From assembly GCA_036897625.1 (NCBI GenBank), contig JAYMTA010000813.1:1-23985 (forward strand): a DNA stretch of 23,985 bases. Reading direction: 5' to 3'. Every line of letters starts with the position of its first letter. Positions within the stretch are counted from its first letter, which is position 1. Under the pieces are notes generated by a model. The model saw only the letters and a list, made by a program, of their open reading frames with translations, did no database searches and was not told the origin of the DNA. A program made the translations under genes and the position numbers. The DNA is from Pelargonium cotyledonis. Lineage: Eukaryota; Streptophyta; Magnoliopsida; Geraniales; Geraniaceae. Below are positions 18,827-23,985 of the stretch, in pieces.

Positions 18827-21157
18827 CTATGTGGGTACCCAACAGGAGGAAGCATATAAAATCCTGCCCTTCCATCCCTGCAGCATCCAGCAACCATCTT
18901 CATCAATCATAAATTCATCATGATAAGCCGCCTTCACCTTACCCCTCAATTTCTTCATGATCAATGGGTCTAGGGGAAGCTGCCTGAACCCAGATCTTGT
19001 GTTTAGAACCTGCCATTGCTTGTACGTCTCAGGCCTTTCAACCCTCGCGGAACCCTCACATGCCACCACATTCATGACCTCTCGCCCGTAGAACTCTTTT
19101 TCATACAACAATCTCATCGGGTCTTCACGGGGTAAATTAGCATCTAAAATGTCAAATAATGAAGAGTAGTTGAAAAGTGCCTCTCGGTAGCGCGTGACAA
19201 AGAAGGGAGCATTGTAGGATCCATTGACAATAGCATGAACAAACATATCTGGCTTTATGCTCTTAATTACTTTCAAAACAGCTGTCCTTGGACTGTTCAG
19301 CATAACTGTATCATCAAGCAGGTTCTTGAATCGAAACATACAATTCACAGCAGTCACCTCGCCACGGTTAATTTTGATGTCTTCAAGTTTGATAGTTTCC
19401 CATTTTTGTGCTATTGCATTGTACTCAAATGGAACATTAAAGCGCTCACAGTACTTTGCCAGACGACGCCCTGTCTCTAGCACTCTTTCCGCTGGTCGAA
19501 AACCACGTTGGGGAAGCTCTATGCCTGTAATGCGTAACTTGGGAGGGCCGCCAGGTATCACTGCAAGACGAGAGATGAGGGCAGGCCACTGAAACCCATA
19601 CAAGATACCAAAATCTATAATATGGAGTGAGTTTGCTTTCTTAGCTAAATTCAAAAGATTATTGTTAGCAAAAATATTTGATATCTTCTGGAATGGGCAG
19701 GCTGAAATATAAACTTGGTATGCTTTCAACATATCAGCTGGGGATGTTGTTTTTGAAGCCAAAGCTGTATAGATCTGGGTCCCAGTGCCAGCCAAGCGTC
19801 CTTCGAGGGCATCAACAAAGCAATGGGCCAACCTCTGAGATCCATCACCGAAAGGGGAAGAGTGTTGCCTTATCTGCTTCAGTAGTTCATTAGCAGTCCT
19901 GAGATCATCAGCAGAGACAGCTTGTGCACATAGAATCAAGAGAGTCATCAAATCCACCACTTCCTTCCTATTACCTTGTTTCTTACTGCGAACCTTTCCA
20001 TTCTGGTCTAGGGACTTGGTTGCTTTATTCTCCAACACGTACTTGGTTTCTCCATTCTCCAACACGTATTTAGTTGCTTGATACTTAGAGGCTTCCTCAA
20101 CAGCACACGAGCGAGGAATTTCTTTCCCCCTAGGATGGATATTACAAAGCAAAACCCTATCAAACATCTCCGATAACTCACTCTCGTCCACAAAAACAGC
20201 AGACTGCTTGCTGCTCCTCTCATCTTCTAAATCGCTATCCTCCCTCTCACGGTTTTTCTTTCCACTCAACCAATTAGGTGAATAGTGCATATCATCCTTT
20301 TCTACTTTGACCATTGTCTTTGGAGCCTTGTCCCTCAAGTCTTTTGAAAATGTGTAGTTCTCCAAATCAATAATCAGTTGATTACCTTTAGGAAGGAACT
20401 TACTAGCTTCCTCAACCCCTCTCTTGAACTGCAACACGGACTCATTGTCGCTGAATAAGTTGGGAATGGGAAACTCACTAGCAGAAGAGCCTACGAGTCC
20501 TTTACCATTCCTAGTGAAGCCATTTGCTGCAGCAAACCTTGAGCATGAAGTGGACAACGGTTGGGCCTGGAAAACAAAGTTATCGGGAAGTGGGGGACGT
20601 AGTAGAGAAGGTCTGTGCTCTCCAAAATCACCAAACCATGGATTACCACCTGAATGACTAGTAATTGTACTAAGACTGCTATTACTTCCACATTCACTGC
20701 TACATCCAGAATCCTCAGGGCTCTGAATATTATGATAAACAAAAGGAGCATGTTTCTGCACAGAAGGAGAATACTTCTCACCGATAGCTTCATATAATGA
20801 TTTCTCAGCCGCTTGAAGAGCCAAAGCATCATGAAACATGCAGGGCTTATCCTCCAAGTCCTCCTCCATAAGTATATGGTTTATGTACTTAAGAACACTA
20901 TCCCCAAGCTCACCATCATCAGAGTGAGAGTCTCCACCCTCCAAACTCACACACTGCGAAGAACAACTAGGATCCAGATCCGAAGATCGAAAATTATTAT
21001 CCATGAAGCTAAGATTCACAGAGGGATCCTCAAACGTAAACCCGTTTACGAGATTCTGGTACTGATCATAACCAGGATTGACAATTTCACCCCCAAAATC
21101 AAAATCACTATAGGAATCTGTGAATCCATTCAAGTGATTATCCATGATTTCTCCCAT
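18827..21157 (-). CDS. GRAS transcription factor C, LISCL subfamily, SCL14/SCL33-like
   Basis: An uninterrupted frame of 776 residues. ATG 21157 has G at -3 and +4, and it lies 3 bases after a probable leader-intron acceptor (AG at 21162-21161). A second in-frame ATG four codons on (21145) is equally good, so the first four residues are uncertain. N-terminal motifs match gene B: acidic ILMEEDLEDKPCM...LALQAAEKSLYE (95-123), ESVLQFKRGVEEASKFLPKG (239-258) running into GNQLIIDLENYTF (258-270), and DESELSEMFDRVLLCN (324-339). A short 9-residue repeat (362-388) precedes the GRAS domain (about 400-773), which has the leucine-rich region with LILCAQAVS (407-415), LHIID (511-515), RITGIELPQ (542-550), RVERPETYKQWQV (705-717) and SAW end MLQGWKGRILYASSCW (758-773). 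Probably a nuclear co-activator; whether it pairs with TGA factors as SCL14 does is inference. Confidence 0.95.
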   Translation of the reverse strand: MGEIMDNHLNGFTDSYSDFDFGGEIVNPGYDQYQNLVNGFTFEDPSVNLSFMDNNFRSSDLDPSCSSQCVSLEGGDSHSDDGELGDSVLKYINHILMEEDLEDKPCMFHDALALQAAEKSLYEAIGEKYSPSVQKHAPFVYHNIQSPEDSGCSSECGSNSSLSTITSHSGGNPWFGDFGEHRPSLLRPPLPDNFVFQAQPLSTSCSRFAAANGFTRNGKGLVGSSASEFPIPNLFSDNESVLQFKRGVEEASKFLPKGNQLIIDLENYTFSKDLRDKAPKTMVKVEKDDMHYSPNWLSGKKNREREDSDLEDERSSKQSAVFVDESELSEMFDRVLLCNIHPRGKEIPRSCAVEEASKYQATKYVLENGETKYVLENKATKSLDQNGKVRSKKQGNRKEVVDLMTLLILCAQAVSADDLRTANELLKQIRQHSSPFGDGSQRLAHCFVDALEGRLAGTGTQIYTALASKTTSPADMLKAYQVYISACPFQKISNIFANNNLLNLAKKANSLHIIDFGILYGFQWPALISRLAVIPGGPPKLRITGIELPQRGFRPAERVLETGRRLAKYCERFNVPFEYNAIAQKWETIKLEDIKINRGEVTAVNCMFRFKNLLDDTVMLNSPRTAVLKVIKSIKPDMFVHAIVNGSYNAPFFVTRYREALFNYSSLFDILDANLPREDPMRLLYEKEFYGREVMNVVACEGSARVERPETYKQWQVLNTRSGFRQLPLDPLIMKKLRGKVKAAYHDEFMIDEDGCWMLQGWKGRILYASSCWVPT
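19994..20074 (-). repeat. 27-nt coding tandem repeat within GRAS gene C
   Basis: Residues 362-370 TKYVLENGE and 371-379 TKYVLENKA are encoded by adjacent 27-base units (20048-20074 and 20021-20047) that match at 22 of 27 positions. A third degenerate unit, TKSLDQNGK (380-388), follows. The repeat lies in the variable linker just before the GRAS domain and keeps frame. Gene B has nothing like it at the same place. Confidence 0.75.
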
Positions 21158-21160
21158 AAC

Positions 21161-21443
21161 CTTAAAACAAAATCGAAACAGTTAATAAATCAGGTACAAA
21201 AGCAAACAAAAAACAAATTCGGCAGCAACAAGAAAAACAGAACCATTTGAACACATAATTAAAACACCTAAAAATAAAATCAAGTGAAAAGGACAAGTAG
21301 TGGCATAAAATATGAAGTTCATAATCAATATAAAAAGTTCAAAATAATCCGCAAATAGCCATTGTTACAACAGATTAAAACATGAGATATTTAATATTTT
21401 CCGGAATCAACGGAGGATGCAAAAAAGTGAAAATTGGAGGTAC
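21161..21443 (-). other. Probable 5'-leader intron of GRAS gene C
   Basis: On the minus strand CTTCAG|GTACCT gives a donor at 21443, and TTTTAAG|GTTATGG gives an acceptor ending at 21161, so the intron is 283 nt. The upstream leader exon (about 21444-21530) has no ATG. The donor resembles that of gene B (CAG|GTAC), which supports an origin of B and C by duplication that included the leader. Confidence 0.5.
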
Positions 21444-21755
21444 CTGAAGAAGATAGAATTAGAAACCCTAGAAATTTCGGAGAGAAGCTAAAGATGGAGC
21501 AAAACCAGAAACAGAGGAAGATTTGTGTGGTGCGCGTTAATGGTTACTTGTCGAACTTTTTATTTTCACTGCTCTTTACCGATCTTACTTTTCCCTCCAT
21601 TTCACATTACCGCTATGACCTGTCCAGTCTGGCCTAACGCCCTCCTTTCTCGCATCCTGACGTGGCGCTTCGCTATTGGACGAGGACCGTAGAAGTCACC
21701 GTAGGCAAGTCACAAGTCAAACGTGGAGGAGAAGTTCATCTATGGGTCCATGACA

Positions 21756-21766
21756 TGACACGTGGC
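21756..21766. promoter_or_regulatory. G-box/ABRE-like element TGACACGTGGC upstream of GRAS gene C
   Basis: CACGTG core at 21759-21764, about 600 bases upstream of the start codon and roughly 200 upstream of the likely leader start. It is identical over 11 bases to the element upstream of gene A (10884-10894) and in the same orientation on the plus strand. A TGACGTGG motif (bZIP/ABRE type) lies nearby at about 21658-21665. Confidence 0.5.
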
Positions 21767-23190
21767 TGATGATTACATGTGACTTTAAAAGCGGATTCAG
21801 AGTACCGCGTTATTTGGGACTGGACCTCACCGAATCACATGATGTCTGGCGGTGGCAATCGGTTCCGGCTTTAGATTAAACATGAGATTATGAGATCATC
21901 GGATTAGATTGGAGAGGATAAAATTTTCAGTGTTAGCATAAAATGAGCTTATTTGTCTAATTAATCTGAAATGAATCGTATTGAGTCAAATTTATGTCCA
22001 ACTGCATTTTGAATGCCCTCATATTTAAATTTAAATTGTCGATTTTATGTCACGCGTTTAATTTGAGCAAAAACGAGTTGATCATTTGCAAAACATGATT
22101 AAACATGAAATAAATTTGTTTAAACTCAATGAATTTTATAACCTTGTTAGCAATTTGGACTAAATAAGGCTCAAAAATAATTAATTGCTTGTGTTGTTGT
22201 AATAAAATTTTAAGAAAGATAATATACTCATTTTGAAACAGTGAGACCAAAATTTATATCATAGCAACCAAATACTATTTTGGAGTAGTCTATAATGTAC
22301 AATAATTTCAATCTCACAACTCTCATATTTCAACATTATTGTTAGCAAACGTGGATTCTCTTTTTTAAGGCTTATTCTCAAACAAAAGAATCTAAATTTG
22401 CTAGAAATTCACAAACCATGCGAAACTGCTGCGAAACTGCAATCTAACATAAACTTCTTGTGCGACGACAACATAGCGCGTGTTTGGTTCTTCTACTAGA
22501 AATGTTCATACAGACTGAAAGTCAGTAAAAGAATAGTTGAGAACACAAGGTCACGTTGGGGCACGCAAAGCCGTTAATACAAGGAGAACAACTCCACGAT
22601 GAAGGTTCCAACGGATTGAATGGAGGAAAATGTCACATCCCGAAAAAATGAGCGTTTTATAAGTAGTTTTCGCCATGTGGCGTGCTGCTTCGCTTGTTAT
22701 TCAGATGCTAATCAACGCTATTCAATCATACATGTAGTACCTTGTTTGTCGTAATTTGTGTCCATTGTTTTTAACGCTCATGAATTTGGTTGACATTTCC
22801 TTCAAACGAGAGAATTTGAAAACCCGACCAGTTCTCTCGGAGACAAATTAATAGTTTTATGGGTCAACCCACGTCTCTTCTTCTTCATCATAACATATCC
22901 ATCTTCTTGTTTTCGCAACTGTCTTCTTTTTCAGCACATTGTAATTTCTGATTTGTAGTTACAGCTGTGTGGTTTTTCTAAAGTAGCTAAAGCCGCCAGT
23001 TATATTTTTCAAATCTAAAGACTTGTCTTCAAAATTTGGAATGCAGAAAACAAAATTAGACTAAAAAGTTTCCAATGTCTCTGTCGATGAAGTGGTCCTC
23101 AATATTTTTGTCCATTCTGACTAGCTTGTTCGGTTCAAGTTAGTAAATTCTGATCCGAATTTAAAACGAAAAGACTTCTGGCTCATTCGG

Positions 23191-23240
23191 TTTTTGAGCA
23201 TGGAATGTGTTAATTCGTATGCACATTCCATGCTCAAAAA
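23191..23240. repeat. Perfect 19-bp inverted repeat (hairpin) with 12-base loop
   Basis: TTTTTGAGCATGGAATGTG (23191-23209) is followed by a 12-base spacer and its exact reverse complement (23222-23240). The stem includes GAGCATGGAATGTG, so it is not just AT-rich noise. It could be the core of a short fold-back element or form a hairpin in the 3' UTR of the neighbouring minus-strand gene. It is too short to be a typical plant microRNA precursor on its own. Confidence 0.7.
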
Positions 23241-23526
23241 TTAATTTTGATCCGAGATAAATCTGATTTAAAATTACAATTCCATCAACTTTAAGAAAAT
23301 GTAGTGTATATGTAGAGACCATACAGCAACAACAACACCATCTTTGGTGTGCCCATTAATCCTTCCTACTAGCAAAGCCCTTATTCTGTTAGCAATTTAA
23401 TTTACAAAGTTACATAAAACTTCCTATTTCTTCTCTGTTCACTACTTTTTACAGTCGTAACAGAGCATCACGATTAACTAACATTTTCACAATTAATCTA
23501 AAGTTTCGTCGTCGTCATCATCTCAT

Positions 23527-23703
23527 CTACAGACCCGGGTCTTCTCGGAGAAGAAGGCAAGTCTCTTGCTGTTGCTTGGCTTGCTGCTTGGACCAGTATG
23601 CATGTGCCGCTAAGACCCTGTCCAGGAGCTCCTGCGGGACAGGCTCTCCCCTCCTTTGTTGAGGGGATATTTTCGCCGTGTGCACCAGTGTCTTCCACTT
23701 ATC
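23527..23703 (-). CDS. Last exon of a TRP1/TBP1-type telomere-repeat-binding protein (partial gene)
   Basis: The exon encodes 58 residues and ends at TAG (23529-23527). It starts in phase 0 after a clear acceptor (TGTGCAG, AG at 23705-23704). DKWKTLVHTA is the end of the third, DNA-recognition helix of the telobox Myb domain. KISPQQRRGEPVPQELLDRV and LAAHAYWSKQQAKQQQ form the C-terminal Myb-extension helix characteristic of plant double-strand telomere (TTTAGGG) binding proteins such as TRP1, TBP1 and RTBP1. The rest of the protein, including the ubiquitin-like region and the first Myb helices, must lie to the right of this window. An ATG at 23709 falls in the intron and is not a start. Role: nuclear, telomere length or protection. 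Confidence 0.9.
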   Translation of the reverse strand, partial: DKWKTLVHTAKISPQQRRGEPVPQELLDRVLAAHAYWSKQQAKQQQETCLLLREDPGL

Positions 23704-23985
23704 CTGCACATCTCCAATTCACACCTTATAATCAAACCCACTTCATCATACTATTAATAACCATTCACTTCTATAAAAAAAAAAACATACTAATAAACAA
23801 TTGGAAGATTCGTTTAGCTATATATAATCGCATATAAAAATTATATTCCCTCCGTCCCAAAACGAGTGTCTTGTTTCCATTTTTTGCAAAAATTAAGAAT
23901 TATGTTTCCAATATAACCCTCACTTTCTCCACCTACACCCCATGTGCAGATTTGCCCATGTGCATAAGTGATAAGGGTAATATAG
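23704..23985 (-). other. Intron of the telomere-binding protein gene (truncated by the window edge)
   Basis: AT-rich sequence upstream of the acceptor, with no second exon of the family visible up to the window end. The intron therefore exceeds 280 bases. Its distal part is occupied by a Stowaway-like element. Confidence 0.6.
23846..23985. mobile_element. Stowaway-like MITE end, truncated by window edge
   Basis: TTCCCTCCGTCCCAAAACGA (23846-23865), preceded by TA, matches the hallmark terminal sequence of Stowaway elements (CTCCCTCCGTCCCA with TA target). GTGTCTTGTTTCC follows, as is common in the family. The other end is not in the window, so length and the second TA cannot be checked. Insertion is within an intron. 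Confidence 0.65.

Larger units (their letters stand above)
21640..23526. other. Gene-free interval between GRAS gene C and the telomere-binding protein gene
   Basis: The left end is the gene C promoter (TGACGTGGC near 21659 and the G-box at 21756-21766). From about 21890 to 22500 it is AT-rich with nothing recognisable. TGTCACATCCCG at 22631-22642 resembles the start of many plant LTRs, but no partner repeat is visible. A perfect 19-bp hairpin lies at 23191-23240. The last few hundred bases before 23527 should include the 3' UTR of the telomere-binding protein gene. Confidence 0.5.

Noticed and set aside
8799-21157. miR171 target sites in the GRAS genes
   Set aside because: miR171 targets the HAM/SCL6-type GRAS genes; the protein motifs here are LISCL type and I found no match to the target region.
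22631-22642. TGTCACATCCCG as the start of an LTR
   Set aside because: It resembles many plant LTR starts, but no second copy, matching end, primer site or coding remains are visible in the window.
23598-23837. Plus-strand frame over the telomere-binding protein exon
   Set aside because: It is antisense to a clearly conserved exon and has no motif of its own.
1-23985. CRISPR arrays, operons, tRNA or rRNA genes
   Set aside because: The window is plant nuclear DNA; I saw no regularly spaced repeats, tRNA box B sequences or rRNA signatures.

Overview
This is nuclear DNA of a flowering plant, most likely a core eudicot. It has AT-rich intergenic sequence, GT-AG introns, a TATA box, Site II and G-box promoter motifs, small transposon relics, and three plant-specific GRAS transcription factor genes. 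Species cannot be named from the sequence.

Layout, left to right. 1-2060: no gene, only AT-rich and repeat-like DNA. 2061-5288 (+): promoter, a non-coding leader with a roughly 1 kb intron, then an eight-exon gene for a HAD-family pyrimidine 5'-nucleotidase-like protein (287 aa). 5289-8378 (+): a Site II promoter and a five-exon gene for an MPP6/MPHOSPH6-like nuclear exosome cofactor (177 aa). 8799-10658, 15165-17381 and 18827-21157 (all -): three tandem intronless-CDS GRAS genes of the LISCL (SCL9/11/14/30/33) subfamily, of 619, 738 and 776 aa. 10960-15164: a 4.2 kb gene-free stretch with a fold-back element, an unusual interleaved inverted repeat and a direct repeat. 21640-23526: gene-free, with a 19-bp perfect hairpin. 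23527-23703 (-): the last exon of a TRP1/TBP1-type telomere-repeat-binding protein whose other exons lie beyond the right edge; its intron carries the end of a Stowaway-like MITE.

The genes are separate housekeeping and regulatory units, not one pathway. The GRAS trio is a local duplication: B and C share architecture and a 5'-leader intron, while A is the shorter, SCL11/SCL30-like form. All three have a CACGTG G-box upstream, and A and C share the identical 11-mer TGACACGTGGC. As I recall it, the gene order matches Arabidopsis chromosome 5 around At5g59430 (TRP1) to At5g59480 (HAD hydrolase), so the window looks like a conserved block in which the GRAS gene has expanded.

I see no clearly new protein system. 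The most unusual structure is the 13.0-13.4 kb repeat, which looks like an element inserted in inverted orientation into its own copy, with a 15-bp duplication and an A-rich tail. Other points of interest are a near-perfect plant UPR element in the HAD gene promoter, a three-copy repeat in its leader intron, and a possible splice-dependent uORF before GRAS gene B.
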